A stretch of DNA of 64,000 nt from Mesostigma viride (taxonomy: Eukaryota; Streptophyta; Mesostigmatophyceae; Mesostigmatales; Mesostigmataceae), in the NCBI GenBank assembly GCA_009746045.1, contig RPFO01000154.1, positions 7,310,193 to 7,374,192 of the forward strand, read 5' to 3'. The position numbers and the translations under genes were made by a program. This document shows positions 42,701 to 52,767 of this stretch, one piece after another (position 1 is the first letter of the stretch; each line of letters starts with the position of its first letter). Below the pieces are notes generated by a model. That model saw only the letters and a program-made list of their open reading frames with translations, searched no databases and was not told the origin of the DNA.

Positions 42701-43824
42701 GTGCGATGTGCTCGGATCGTAGCTCTTCTTCCCATGACATTGTGGTATTGTGGAGTCTTTTTTGCTGCCCACTTGTGCATCTGAGCTATCGGGAAGGCCC
42801 GTAGTTCTTTCTTGCTTCGAAAAGGCTATCGAAGTGCCCATAAATTGTGCACTTTCTAAAAGGCTTTTTTCTCGTTGCAAATCTGCCTGCATGCATATTG
42901 GGCAGTCTTTTCTTCATTTCCTCCGTACACAAGGAGCATGTTGATTGGATCGAGGGAAGCTTATTCACCAGATTGCTTGCTACTAAGGCCGCACCCATAC
43001 TATCGACCTGACTTTCAGTTGACCTAATATGTTGCAAGTACTGCTTCAAAGTAAGTTTGATGCCGCGTCCCTGGATTCCCACCGGACCCACCTGACTGAG
43101 CACAAAAAACCGGCACAACCTGAGAGGCATGTCCGGATGTGTTTTTTGCCTACGTGGCGAGATTTATGTGCTGTCTCTGACCTTGACGGCAGTCTCCCAT
43201 GCAGACTTTTCTCTTATGCGAAAATGCAAATGTGTAGTAGTGGGCAATATTGACTTCTGGTCCATCGCTTCGCTCTGCTTGCTTGCCTACGCTCTCCTTG
43301 TCATGCTTTGCGCATGCGGGTCCTATTGCACCCACAGACTTTGCCGGATCGTTGAATCGGGTCCGATTCCTGCTGTGGCATGCGAATGGCATGAAGGGAA
43401 AGGGGGGGTCTCTGCCCCTTTTCCTGCTGTGCATATATACAGGGAGGCACTCCGGTGTGACTCCCCAACGGGAGCACGTGTTTTGATTTAATTCTTACTT
43501 CTGGAGGATACTGTATTCGGGGCATGCACTTACTTAAAGTATGTCAAGTGTCCAATCTTGTGGCTGTGTCCATTTGTGGGGCACTGACTGCCTGATGAGG
43601 AGGTCCATCCGTTTATTGAGCACTGCAATGGTGTGCTGCATTATTTGCTTGCGTGTGTGATGTCACCATTTGGCATGCAGGTTGGCAGAATGGCCATCGA
43701 CTGCGCCAGATTACATGGACACCCGGAGGTGGAGCGATTTCTGGAAGAGCTCACCATGGTCCAGGGCAGGACATGCCGTGCAAGAGTCACGGACAGATGT
43801 CACTGCAGCTGTTGCAGTGAGTAA
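36662..43824 (+). CDS. Ankyrin-repeat protein gene, seven exons recognised
   Basis: Exons: 36662-36748, 37452-37550, 38092-38190, 39634-39732, 40192-40290, 42602-42700 and 43681-43824 (stop TAA). Acceptors are GCAG or TGCAG and donors GTGTG, GTAGG, GTACG or GTATT. The five middle exons are each 99 bp, phase 0, and encode one 33-residue repeat of the form G-x-TPLM-x-AA-x-x-GHL-x-VV-x-LL-x-x-GADVNARD. The first seen exon gives CLILAAGKGCLEIVQRLVED; the last gives a partial repeat (MAIDCARLHGHPEVERFLEE) and a Cys-rich tail. Ankyrin repeats bind other proteins; nothing shows the partner or location. The first coding exon was not identified. Introns of 0.7-2.3 kb hold microsatellites and a hAT element. 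Confidence 0.82.
36749..36850 (+). repeat. GT microsatellite with a copy of the preceding exon end
   Basis: (GT)n from the splice donor of the first ankyrin exon to 36784. Then comes an exact 24-base copy (36805-36828) of the last 24 exon bases (36725-36748), again followed by GT repeats. Confidence 0.93.
40352..41963. mobile_element. hAT-type DNA transposon, probably non-autonomous
   Basis: The ends CAGTGATGGGCCATACGC and its near-complement GCGTATGGCGCATCACTG form an 18-bp inverted repeat with one mismatch. An 8-bp duplication GGGGAGGG lies at 40344-40351 and 41964-41971. The 8-bp duplication and CAGTG ends are diagnostic of hAT elements. The subterminal regions are full of TACGC/GCGTA words and TGTATAATG repeats, the type of site bound by hAT transposase. 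At 1612 bp it lacks a full transposase. It sits in an intron of the ankyrin gene, inside the 48-bp repeat. Confidence 0.92.
40740..41255 (-). CDS. ORF carried by the hAT element, unrecognised
   Basis: From MADTNESMEHDDDVRPDEEE it encodes about 171 residues. These comprise an acidic start, SETVWTYISKERILKNGQQT, a Lys/Arg-rich stretch (ESNTRKRKATSDAKKQADV) that could be a nuclear localisation signal, and a Ser/Gly/Ala linker. I see no BED zinc finger or hAT catalytic motif. It could be the remnant N-terminus of a transposase or a captured host exon. The frame extends upstream to 41312, but the ATG at 41255 is followed by the more protein-like composition. Confidence 0.45.
   Translation of the reverse strand: MADTNESMEHDDDVRPDEEEATSETVWTYISKERILKNGQQTNNYYMDDGVLRYRLLVEQAEKESNTRKRKATSDAKKQADVRAALKDRLADVVETDASNWVSAHASNTSGRAAGAAGPSGSSKGQSTDGNLPAPYGLSKEQLDEELCEAFICAFQCHRRPSMSSTPRGNV
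43445..43492 (+). mobile_element. LINE 3'-end remnant
   Basis: GTGTGACTCCCCAACGGGAGCACG with a TTTAATTC-like tail matches the hairpin and tail of the LINE ends at 29590 and 45290. Only the terminal hairpin is kept. Confidence 0.6.
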
Positions 43825-43980
43825 AGCTTCCGTGCATCTGCCATGCAATGCCCACCTTCGAAAGTGGCTGATCAAGAGGCCTGATTTTTGATGGCTCACG
43901 TTAACCCGTGGACTTTTGGTTTCATCTGGCCGGGATCTAGCTAGAGATCCCTGAAGTTTATTGATGGGCAACAGCCGTAG

Positions 43981-44286
43981 CTTGATGCCTAGCTTTATTT
44001 AGTTATGTTGTGCCCATGCAGGGAGTAACTCTCTGCTGAGAGCCAGGCTTTAGCCTTTGTATAGCTATGCTGATCTTCCCCCCCATGACAGCTGGCTCCC
44101 CCTTCGCTGGGCATAGCTTGAAGATCATGGGGATGCACGTGCCCTGGTGCACCTAGAGCAAGGGTCCTTTACATCCCCACCCTTGCAGGAAGTAGCTTAG
44201 GATGTATGATAGGCCATATGCCCCCTCTCAAGGGCTATGTGCTACAAATACTCCCAACGGAGTTATGTTACAATTCAATTCAATTC
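43981..44286 (+). mobile_element. 5'-truncated LINE (or SINE-like) insertion with AATTC tail
   Basis: Flanked by AACAGCCGTAG (43970-43980 and 44287-44297). It ends with a hairpin (ACTCCCAACGGAGT) and CAATTCAATTCAATTC. The body matches 33961-34300 and 46825-47030 in the opposite orientation. No coding frame. Confidence 0.85.
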
Positions 44287-44297
44287 AACAGCCGTAG

Positions 44298-44858
44298 TAG
44301 TAAAACCCTACCTGTGAGGTTATAGATTTCATTTTTAGTTGCCTGGCAGCCCTCTGCTGGACCATCTATGGTCACAGATGGAGGATTTCGGACGTTGGTT
44401 GGCATCGCAGGGTAGCGCATGCAGCACACCAGTCAACCGTATTGTACATCCAGGGTGCTCCACCAGCCAATTAAAATGCGTGTTGTCTGTCTTTGCTTTA
44501 TCCACTTGATTTTTTCATGCAGGTTCTGCGTAGCGCTGCGCCAGTCCAAGTAATTCCCCAAAATACGTGGTTCAAGCGAGATACCGACACAGACAAGGTT
44601 CATAATGTACAGACCTCATAGCATCAGACTTGTAAACGTCATGGTCCTCAAAGATAATTATACGTCATTGTCTCCTTGATACGTCATGGTCCCCAGAGAC
44701 GACTGAGAGTCATGTTCACTTTGACAACTAGTCATGTGTCATGTGCACTCGACGTGAATAAGAAGTCAGGTTTACTTGTGCATCAATAAGATCAACCTTT
44801 TGAGGATCGTAAAGGCATGTATTGTTTGCAGACTCCTCTCGGTCCTCCTGGCTGCACA
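44298..44858. other. Non-coding stretch with degenerate ACGTCATGGTCC words
   Basis: Between 44630 and 44760 ACGTCATGGTCC-like words recur four or five times with variable spacing. No gene recognised. Confidence 0.45.
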
Positions 44859-45385
44859 TTTTAGTAAGTAAGTAAGTAAGTAAGTACTTGCGTGTCATGC
44901 GCATGCATGGGCATGCCACGGAGTACTATGCTGATGTCATTGTTCATATAACATTGGCAACGTCTTTTCTTCGTGTTTATTCTGTACGTATTTGTTCTGA
45001 AGGGTCATTCTCTGCATAGTACTCCATTTGGAAGAAGATGATGGACAAGGCCAAGTGGGCCCAGGTCATAGAGGACAATGAGCCCCCCCCAGTGGGGAAG
45101 CGCCCGCGTGTGCAATCCCGCGGGAGGCACGCCAGATAGCTCCCCCTCGGGCAGCGTGCGGCTGCCTAGATAGATGTTGTTGTAGTTAGAATGCTGTTAG
45201 ATAGATGTAGTATGTAGCCAATGTAGATAGATTAGACCGGTAGGAATGTTTGCACCCATCCATCCATCCATCGGGGTTAATGCTCCGTGACTCCCCAACG
45301 GGAGCACGAGTCTAATTAATTAATTAATTAATTAATAGTACTCCATGGCATGCCCATGCGCATGACACGCAAGTGCTTACTAAAA
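44859..45385. repeat. Foldback (inverted-repeat) element interrupted by a LINE
   Basis: The left arm (about 44859-44935, with a GTAA run and then CTTGCGTGTCATGCGCATG) is complementary to the right arm (45011-45027 plus 45347-45385). Without the LINE it is a foldback of roughly 210 bp with arms near 55 bp, similar to a MITE; no target duplication was identified. Confidence 0.7.
45028..45335 (+). mobile_element. 5'-truncated LINE inserted in the foldback
   Basis: Flanked by TAGTACTCCAT (45017-45027 and 45336-45346). It carries the end of a LINE frame (KKMMDKAKWAQVIEDNEPPP, then a basic end to a stop), a CCATC run, the hairpin ACTCCCCAACGGGAG and an AATT tail; the same family as 29186-29630. 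Confidence 0.9.
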
Positions 45386-45397
45386 CGGGGGAATTCA

Positions 45398-45460
45398 GTG
45401 CTCCGTGGTCCCCCATGACGGGGACACGAGACTAAATACATTAAATGGGTTAATTAATTC
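45398..45460 (+). mobile_element. Divergent LINE 3'-end remnant
   Basis: AGTGCTCCGTGGTCCCCCAT, then GACGGGGACACGAGACTAAA and a TTAATTAATT tail: the same hairpin position and flanks as the other LINE tails, but with a changed stem (GTCCCC/GGGGAC). Only the end is present. Confidence 0.6.
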
Positions 45461-45688
45461 ATCCACTCAATCCCATTCCCATCCCACTGAGGACTTATGC
45501 TCACGTGGTGCAGTCACGTGTAAATTAATGTCATGGGCACATAGTAATATATATTTAAAAATATAATTACTTACAGCAGAGTGAAATCACTCAAACCAAA
45601 GCAAACGCCCAGCTATAAACCTATGTACAGAGCCATGTCAAAGCTCTATACTACGATAAGACCAATGGAAACGCCTAACGGGAGGAAC

Positions 45689-46504
45689 CTAATAGCCCTG
45701 CTGCACCGCAAAATCGGCCCGCGTACGGCGGAGCATGATGTCAGCCATGGCCCGAGTCAGCGCCACCGACAAGCGCTGACGCCAATATGACGTCCAGGTC
45801 CGCGCCGACCATGGGGCCCGCTGGCCCTCCAGGTCCAGCCGGTCCTCCCGGAGCCGGCAACACTCCTTGAAGAAGGCGGAGGTCAGGGGCCCCATGGCCC
45901 CAAACTCCTCCAGGACAAAGGGCACCACACGATGGTGCCCGACGTCGCCGTAGGCCAGGAGCTTGGCCCGCTCCGCCCGGTCCGCCGTGTAACCTGCCGT
46001 GAGGGAGGCCCCAGCCACGTGGCTAAGAGCCAAGGGCCGCGCCACCGAAACGTCAATAAGCAGATGCCGGCCACCCCCCTCAAAGTCCAGCACCACGATG
46101 TCAGGCCGGTGGTTGGGGGAATAGAAGGCAGCGCCATCCGCATCCTCGGACCGGATGTTCGCGTGGGGGAAAACCGACCGAATCATGGCGAGCACCACCG
46201 TCAGGAGGACAGCTATGTGCAAATACAAATACCAATTCTGATTCTGTTGGCCCCCCATGCAGGCAAGGTAGTGAGTCCCCGTGGGATCCAGCGGCTGCCC
46301 ACAGCTACCACAAGGCCGCCCGGCCGGAACAAGAGGCTGCGGGGCAAATAGCTGGTGCCGGAGCGCCACCGAGTAGTGGCTGGGAGCCAAGGCGAATGGG
46401 GGGGCCATGGGAAGAGCACGAAGGTACGCCGAGCCCACACTCCGCAAGGAAAGCGAGAACAGCCACGCACGTCCCTGGGCGTTGAGGTCCGCGAAAAGAG
46501 CCAT
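45689..46504 (-). CDS. C-terminal part of an R2-like LINE ORF (zinc knuckle and restriction-like endonuclease)
   Basis: Reads upstream of the first ATG as HTADW, then MALFADLNAQGRAWLFSLSL. A CCHC-type site follows (CGSCGQPLDPTGTHYLAC), then a nuclease-like segment with RPDIVVLDFEGGG and LLIDVSVARPL. This order (CCHC, then R/KPD, then D) is that of the restriction-like endonuclease at the end of R2-type and related early-branching LINE proteins, which nicks the target for primed reverse transcription. The RT domain is missing upstream; only about 60 more bases remain open (VIDKHQKTYAGIL). The stop is TAG. A short fragment of the same end lies at 47586-47665 and a thumb-like piece at 47056-47385. 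It is a 5'-truncated copy. Confidence 0.75.
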   Translation of the reverse strand: MALFADLNAQGRAWLFSLSLRSVGSAYLRALPMAPPFALAPSHYSVALRHQLFAPQPLVPAGRPCGSCGQPLDPTGTHYLACMGGQQNQNWYLYLHIAVLLTVVLAMIRSVFPHANIRSEDADGAAFYSPNHRPDIVVLDFEGGGRHLLIDVSVARPLALSHVAGASLTAGYTADRAERAKLLAYGDVGHHRVVPFVLEEFGAMGPLTSAFFKECCRLREDRLDLEGQRAPWSARTWTSYWRQRLSVALTRAMADIMLRRTRADFAVQQGY

Positions 46505-46824
46505 CCAATCAGCCGTGTGCAGAATACCCGCGTAGGTTTTCTGGTGTTTATCGATGACGCGAGCAGGGAATGCGGCGGGAGATTGAACGGAGGCGACCGA
46601 GGGAGTAATATATATTCATTGAGAATGATAGATTACGGAGGTGAAATGGGCATGCAACATAAGGAAAAACCCGATAACTGGGAGAATAACCCTGAAGAAA
46701 TTAATGGTAATCTGATACGGACATCCAAGCATCACGCCAGCTGCACAAGGTGTACAACTAACTTTACATCACAAAACTACATGCAGCAACAGTGCTGCCG
46801 GCCCACCATGCAGGCCTGGAAAGG

Positions 46825-47030
46825 ATCTAGCACATATCCCAGAGAAGGGGCATATGGCTTTTAATACATTCTAAGCGCTACTTCCTGCAAGGGTGGGAAT
46901 GTAAACGACACTTGCTCGAGGTGCACCAGGGCACCTGCACCCCCACGATCTATCAAGCTCAACCCAGCTAAGGGGAGCCTGTCATGGGGAGGGAAGATCA
47001 GCATGGCTATACAAAAGCTAAGTCCTCTTT
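46825..47030 (-). mobile_element. LINE (or SINE-like) 3'-region fragment
   Basis: The complement matches 43981-44286 over most of its length (words CACATAGC-like, TACTTCCTGCAAGGGTG, AGGTGCACCAGGGCAC, GAAGATCAGCATAGCTATAC). Ends are not sharply defined. Confidence 0.75.
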
Positions 47031-47055
47031 ACTAGTGTGCAAACCAAAGGGGATG

Positions 47056-47385
47056 TTAAGAGCCTTGCGCAGCATCTTGGTGACAGTGCCGTCGACGTAC
47101 TCGTTGCTCCAGCTCCTGCGTCAGTGTCCAGGTCTCGGCGCTGTAGGTCAGGATCGTCAGAATGACGACCTTGAAGAGGTCACGCTTGACGAGCCGGGGT
47201 AGGGTGGGGTTGCTCCACCAGCGGCGGTGGTCATGATCGAGTTGCGCCCACGCCATGCCTAGCCGTGTCGTCAGGTCGACCTCGCAGTCGGGAAGCCAAC
47301 TGCCGAGCAGCTTGAAGCGGCCTGAAGTAGGGTAGTTGACCTCGGTGTTGTCTAAGAGGCGGAGTGGGGGCGGGGGCCCTGCCAT
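47056..47385 (-). pseudogene. LINE reverse transcriptase thumb-region fragment
   Basis: FKLLGSWLPDCEVDLTTRLG, then WSNPTLPRLVKRDLFKVV and LTYSAETWTL fit the segment after the RT palm of non-LTR retrotransposons (FKYLGS, R-x-x-A, LYG-x-E-x-W). It begins and ends without neighbours of the same ORF, so it is a fragment. Confidence 0.7.
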
Positions 47386-47585
47386 GCCGAGAGCCCGGGC
47401 CTCCGTAGGGTGCAGAGTTAATGCATCCTAGCTATTAACCATGGTCCAGATTCTCCCGATTTCTGGCCTGCGCTGGTTGTCTCCTTGATAAACAAAGCCA
47501 ACGCTAACAAGAGATACCACGACAAAATAACTACAACTAGCCGGCATGAGACACTCCACACCGCGGAATGAAGTAAAACAGCCTA

Positions 47586-47665
47586 ATAACCATGCTGCGC
47601 CGCAAAGTCAGCCCGCGCGCGGCGGAGCAAGATGTCAGCCACAGCCCGGGTAAGCCCTACCGAAA
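47586..47665 (-). pseudogene. Terminal fragment of the R2-like LINE ORF
   Basis: CATGCTGCGCCGCAAAGTCA and on is a diverged copy of the end of the ORF at 45689-45770 in the same orientation; it breaks off after about 80 bp. Confidence 0.65.
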
Positions 47666-47669
47666 GGGT

Positions 47670-48600
47670 AGTAAAGTATGTAATGCAGATGGCTCCCAAC
47701 TCCCAAGTGGTGTGCAAATGACTTCATCTGTAATCCGTATCATCCACGCCGCATGCTGATGTGCAGCAACCATAGGTCTTAATATGCCCTGACATCGAGC
47801 CTTACATTTATGATCTTGTTCCTCAAGTTGCTCCCCTCCCTTCAATTGATGCATTAGAGTCACACAGAGAGTACGAAGTCGGTAGAGAGTACAGTAAGCT
47901 TTGCAAATCTAAGCCGAAAATGGTCGGATTGCAAACTTCAAGAAACTGCTTTCTTTCCAGATGTGAGACAAACCAACTCGAGGAGTAAAGTGTACGTCTC
48001 GTGAAGGTGCTGCCACATGTCGAAATTTCTAGGGTTACTAGGCTGATACGAGGACAGCAGTTTTCAACAGCAGAGCGCCCCCTCCATTCTTTAGGAGTTT
48101 TGGACGGCTGTGTCATGTCACGCAGTCCATGTCTCAAAGCCAAGTAACGCTGGGGCCATTACGCCATGATTATCTTGGCAGGTCACCTCATATGGGTTGT
48201 TGCATCCCTGCAAGAGGGTAGCAACCAACAAGCCACATTCCTGGTAGAGAGGCAGTCAATAACACACACTTGTCAACAAGCTCAGGCAGTAAAAGAATGA
48301 GGGTGGGCGTGGGGATAAAAATAGAACCAACAAAAATCTTGAACATAAAACAGATGCAAGTAACAGCAGTAGCAGCAACATTGCAAACAAGAACATATCG
48401 CGTGCTAGAAGCGAGCATTTGTGGTAAGTTGCACCTCAGGCAGGTCAGTCACCATCTCAGCACTCCCTCACAGGAACCCCAAAACACATCAGCATGTGCC
48501 TCCCCCAAATGCCTTCCCGGATCAGACAAACCCCCCAACAGCTGCCCATTGTGTGGAACAGCAGAGCGAGGAGCGGGTTGACACCTTGCAAAACCGTAGC
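47670..48600. other. About 0.9 kb without a supported gene
   Basis: Open frames on the minus strand (47823-48143) have no recognisable domain or splice context. Confidence 0.45.
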
Positions 48601-48642
48601 ATGAGGTTTGGCAGTTTTATCTGGGCACCATCACCACCACCA

Positions 48643-49031
48643 CCCCACCCCACCCCACCCCACCCCACCCCACCCCACCCCACCCCACCCCACCCCACCC
48701 CACCCCACCCCACCCCACCCCCCCACCCCCCACCCCCACCCACCCCACCCCCACCCACCCCACCCCACCCCCACCCCCACCCCACCCCCACCCCACCCCC
48801 GTCCCCACCCACACCCCACCCCACCCCACCCCGTCCCCACCCCCGTCCCCACCCGGTCCCCGTCCCCGTCCCCGTCCCCGTCCCCGTCCCCGTCCCCGTC
48901 CCCGTCCCCGTCCCCGTCCCCGTCCCCGTCCCCGTCCCCGTCCCCGTCCCCGTTCCCGTCCCCGCGTCCCCGTCCCCGTCGGCGTGGGCGTGGGCGTGGG
49001 CGTGGGCGTGGGCGTGGGCATCGGCATCGGC

Positions 49032-49081
<50 letters not shown>

Positions 49082-49095
49082 TGGCATCGGCATCC
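48643..49095 (+). repeat. Compound C-rich microsatellite changing unit stepwise
   Basis: CCCCA units (48643-48720), then CCCCCA/CCCCA mixtures, CCCCGT units (48840-48972), GGCGTG units, GGCATC and finally GGCGTC (to about 49082). All frames are open on both strands, which explains long low-complexity ORFs here. The minus strand is strongly G-quadruplex-prone. Confidence 0.95.
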
Positions 49096-49524
49096 CGACA
49101 AAATGTTAATTTTATGTCTCCCAAATTAAGTGAGTAGCCCCTCTGCGAACCCGTGGGTGTTTGTCTAGTCCGCAGGTAGGGAAGCCCCATGCAGCTCCCG
49201 CGAATCGCGCGGGCAAAATGCACATGGGAATCCTTCTCACAATGACCTGCACACACGTGCCTGGTGTGCAGGTGAGGGCAACCCCCCAAGATCCCGCGCG
49301 ACCAACACATGATGACATTTTTTATCACAACCCAGAGGACACAACATTTTCCTAATCCAGCCCCCTAAATCAAGAGGGGCTGCCTTGCGAAGCCGTAGCA
49401 CTTGCCTAGCTTGTGGGTGGAGCTAGGCAGCCCCCCCAGGTCCCGCACCGTGCACACGGAATTCGTAAAAAAACAAAAACTCAATACCCAATGTCGCTTG
49501 TCACAACCACCTGCAGTCACTTGC

Positions 49525-51057
49525 CTATTTTGCGGGTGGGGGCAGCGCCCCCAGCTCCCGCACCGCGCGCGCAATCTCCTCTTGCGACGCGGAGCGCTGG
49601 GACGCGTGCTTGCGGAAGAGCGCGCGCTGGTCGCCCTTCCACAGCACGCGCCCGCTGCCGGCCTCCTTCACGCGCACCTGCGGGTAAGCGCAAAGGGAGC
49701 GAGTGCAGGCAATAGTGGAGGGGAACAGGTGCAGGTAACGGCACAGCTTGGTCATACAGGGTGGCCAGCAACACAGCGTGGTCACTATCTATCGTGGTCA
49801 CTATCTATATGTACGGGACAACATGCGGGGAGGAGGGCTTCCAGCACGGGGGGCAAGGAACCAGCCAAGGCCTGTGCGTTCACGATAAATTCAGACACAA
49901 ATTTGCGGGGATGGCGCCACTGATTATACATGGATGGGGGACTACCTGCAGGAGACTACACGGGGCTCATTCAGCACCGGATACAACCCGATGAAGCACA
50001 CGGGACATTGAAAACTACTGCTCGCGCAAGTGCAGTGGGGCAAGGAAAATGTTAGTGACAGGAGAGCCAAGGGGTGGAGTGCAGGCACAACCGCAAGGGG
50101 TGGAGCGCAAGCACAAGGGGTGGGACGCAAGCACAAGGTGTGGGACGCAAGCACAAGGTGTGGAGCACAAGCTCAAGGGGTGGAACGGCATCACCCGCAG
50201 AGCGAGGCGACGCCAAACACAGGAGCTAGAAGCCAAGGGGTTGAACGCAAATACCCCAACACAGGTGGTGGGATGCCATCATGGGCGGAGCAAGAAGACG
50301 CCAAACACAAGAGGTGAGGCCCGTGGGGTGTTAAAGGCGGACACGAGGAGAGGTGAGGCAACGCCCCTGCGAGGCAGCATCTCAATGGGAGGCACACAAC
50401 ATGAGCTCGGTGCGACACAACGCGGGACTTTGGAGTGCGACGTGACGGTGAAATTGAGGCGAATGTGAACACGAGGCGACGGTGAACATGAGGCGACACG
50501 GAACCAGTGGAATCCGGCCCCTTTCACAGAAGGTTTTGCCTTCACAAAGCCCGGCTCGGCGACATGAACGCAGTGACATGCACACAGCAAGATGCGCACT
50601 AGCGCCACATGAGCAGTAGCGCCACGTCACATTCGCACTAGCGCCATATGTGCGCAGGGTACCACATGGGTCCAGGGCCGCGGCCACCCGTTAGGTCTAT
50701 TATGTACGGTTTGAGCAACCGCCGCGTCCCGACATGATGGTTCCGCCGCCCAGTTGCTAGGTCTCAAGCCCATGAGCAAAAATTTCTCTTGTGGGGCAGT
50801 CTGTTTGAACGAAAACTTCCAGGGGCAAGCGCCGGTGGGCCCTAGCTAGCCGCGCAAGTGGTGAGGGAAACACTTGGGGCAAGACAAGCATAGGGTGAAA
50901 CGGAGCCAGCCGCGCGACTGGATCGATTACCAAAACACTTGGTTTCGCTCTTTGCTTGTCATGCTCCTAGCTAGGCGTACCCACGTACCCGGATGGGGTA
51001 GGAGTCCAAGCAGTCCGGCTTGACGACCGCCTGCGGGTGCACCCGCAGGATCGCCTC
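49525..51057 (-). CDS. Two 3'-terminal exons of a minus-strand gene, product unrecognised
   Basis: Exon 51057-50989 (acceptor CCACAG, donor GTACGT; 69 nt, phase 0) encodes EAILRVHPQAVVKPDCLDSY then PIR. Exon 49677-49525 (acceptor CCCGCAG) encodes VRVKEAGSGRVLWKGDQRAL and on to a TAG stop. Joined they give a compact alpha/beta-looking end, with YPIRVRV and GRVLWKGDQRALFRKH, then a helix (SQEEIARAVREL). I do not recognise the family. An 18-nt stretch (51639-51622, EFNAAK, donor GTATGC) could be a further exon in phase. The intron holds a 20-bp minisatellite. Downstream of the stop the exon end is echoed at least twice (49404-49452, 49265-49303). Confidence 0.5.
50075..50190 (+). repeat. 20-bp minisatellite
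   Basis: About six copies of GCAAGCACAAGGTGTGGGAC with variants, in the intron of the minus-strand gene; looser copies continue to about 50300. Confidence 0.85.
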
Positions 51058-51059
51058 CT

Positions 51060-52767
51060 GTGGATGGTCCATAAATACGGCCAGACCATAAATATGGCCA
51101 GAAACACACAAATGTCAGGCCAGAAGGGAAACATACTAACATAAGGCCACAAGAGCAACATGCAGAACCTTGAATTTGAAAATAGGTAGCTGCGATGAAA
51201 TTGTGGCAAATATAGCAGCCAAGCACAATAGCGATAGCATAGATGCACGGTACCATCACCGCTCGGTTGTTACAATAGCCTAAATCTTACATGATCAAGT
51301 TTATTACTACAAGGACTGTCGAACCCGGAGATTTCCTAATAGTAAACTGCCGATGACAACGACTCATAGGACAACATTCCTTGAAAATACAGGCAAGGCG
51401 CTTGCGATAATCGTGAAAACCCCACAAAATACGTCATTAATCGCACCACGTTCTGTGGATCCCCATAGAGTCCCATAGCCACGTATTTGGTAAGATATCG
51501 GGGCATCCATGCACAAATTAAAGAAAACGATGCCTGCCTGTGAAGGCAGCCTGTGCGGACATAAAAAAATTACACGAAATATTGGCACGCAGGTGGAGTA
51601 TCGGTGCCCAACAGGGCATACCTTAGCTGCATTGAACTCCTGTTGCCCCCCGTCTCAGTTTTGGCTGCTCAGTTTCGGCGACGACAACGTTGACATTTCA
51701 AAGTAGACAAGTTGGCAACAAAATATATGTGTCAAAAAGTCATTTTCTAGGTAGGAGATAGCTCCTCTATCTGCAAACAAGCTGGCGGGCATGCCTTGCA
51801 GTCCAGAAATCACGATCACGTCGACGTCAGTACAGAAATGTCGCGGCCAGTTACCAGAACTCAACGATAAAGTTGGCCCCAGCAGATGATGCCATGGCGG
51901 AGTGTGCAGAGAATGTTCTACGAAGGATGTGTCGTGCTGAAGCGACTAATCGCATCGATCTTCCCCGTGCAACGAGAGTCTATATTTACTGGGTGGGCGA
52001 ACTTCACGAAGGTTTTTCTTGTCCTGTTGCTTCGTTCGCGCATACAAAAAAGGTGTCACATCTTGATACCCTAGGCTTAGCAGGGATTAATTACTGGCTA
52101 TATTTGGAATAAACGTACACCTATTTACCTGGAAAAAGGTGTCACTTCCTCGAGCTTCCTCGCGGGTCAGTCACGTGGCACTTGGCGGGAAGAGGTGCTT
52201 GCGTGCCGCTGACATTGCCGAATATCAGGGTCGGTTTCCTTCGCCTGCCGTACAGTTGGAAGTTGGAACGCACTTGTCAACGGCGCGGCGCTTAGCTTGT
52301 TCGAGTTCTCTCATTTTTTCTAGTTTTTTCTTGGAGGTTCGAAAGAAAGTTTGAAACCTGGTGAGTATTTTTGAAAGTAATTGGCCACTGCCCAGCTGCT
52401 GTCGTCCCTCACGGGGAAACGGTGGCCATAGCTGCAAACTGGAAATTGACGGGCGAATTTCCAAGGCGCAATATTGCCGAGCGTGCATTTAATGTACGGG
52501 CTGCGGAAGAGAACCCTGTTTGGGAGGGAGAGTGCTGCCCGAAACACAAGGCATTTAAATGGTGCACTTTGCGTAGCGGGCTCTTGCGATGGCCCGCGTG
52601 CTTTAGCGTTGTTTTTGAAAGCTAGAGGCAATGGGAATGCATGTAGAAGTACTGGAACGTAACATAATTAGTTTAGCAACCTTGACGTCCATGGATTCCA
52701 TGACGTGCGGGTAAAATCTACCGAGGCACCACATGATGGTATACTGAAATTCATGTAAATTGTTGCA
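51060..52767. other. About 1.7 kb without a supported gene
   Basis: Probably upstream intron of the minus-strand gene and the divergent promoter region of the plus-strand gene starting at 52768. Apart from the 79-bp segment at 52058-52136 nothing is recognised. Confidence 0.4.
52058..52136 (+). repeat. 79-bp segment also found inside the hAT element
   Basis: Inverted match to 41392-41470 with about one mismatch. It contains GGAATAAACG and is embraced by the 13-bp direct repeat AAAAAGGTGTCAC (52047-52059 and 52133-52145), which looks like a target duplication. Confidence 0.85.

Noticed and set aside
48421-49328. Long Pro/Val/Ala or Gly/Thr/Asp repeat ORFs on both strands
   Set aside because: Products of penta- and hexanucleotide repeats only.
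49525-51057. Selenoprotein (Rdx/SelW-like) or complex I subunit assignment for the minus-strand gene
   Set aside because: Only a vague resemblance in length and strand pattern; no diagnostic motif is visible.
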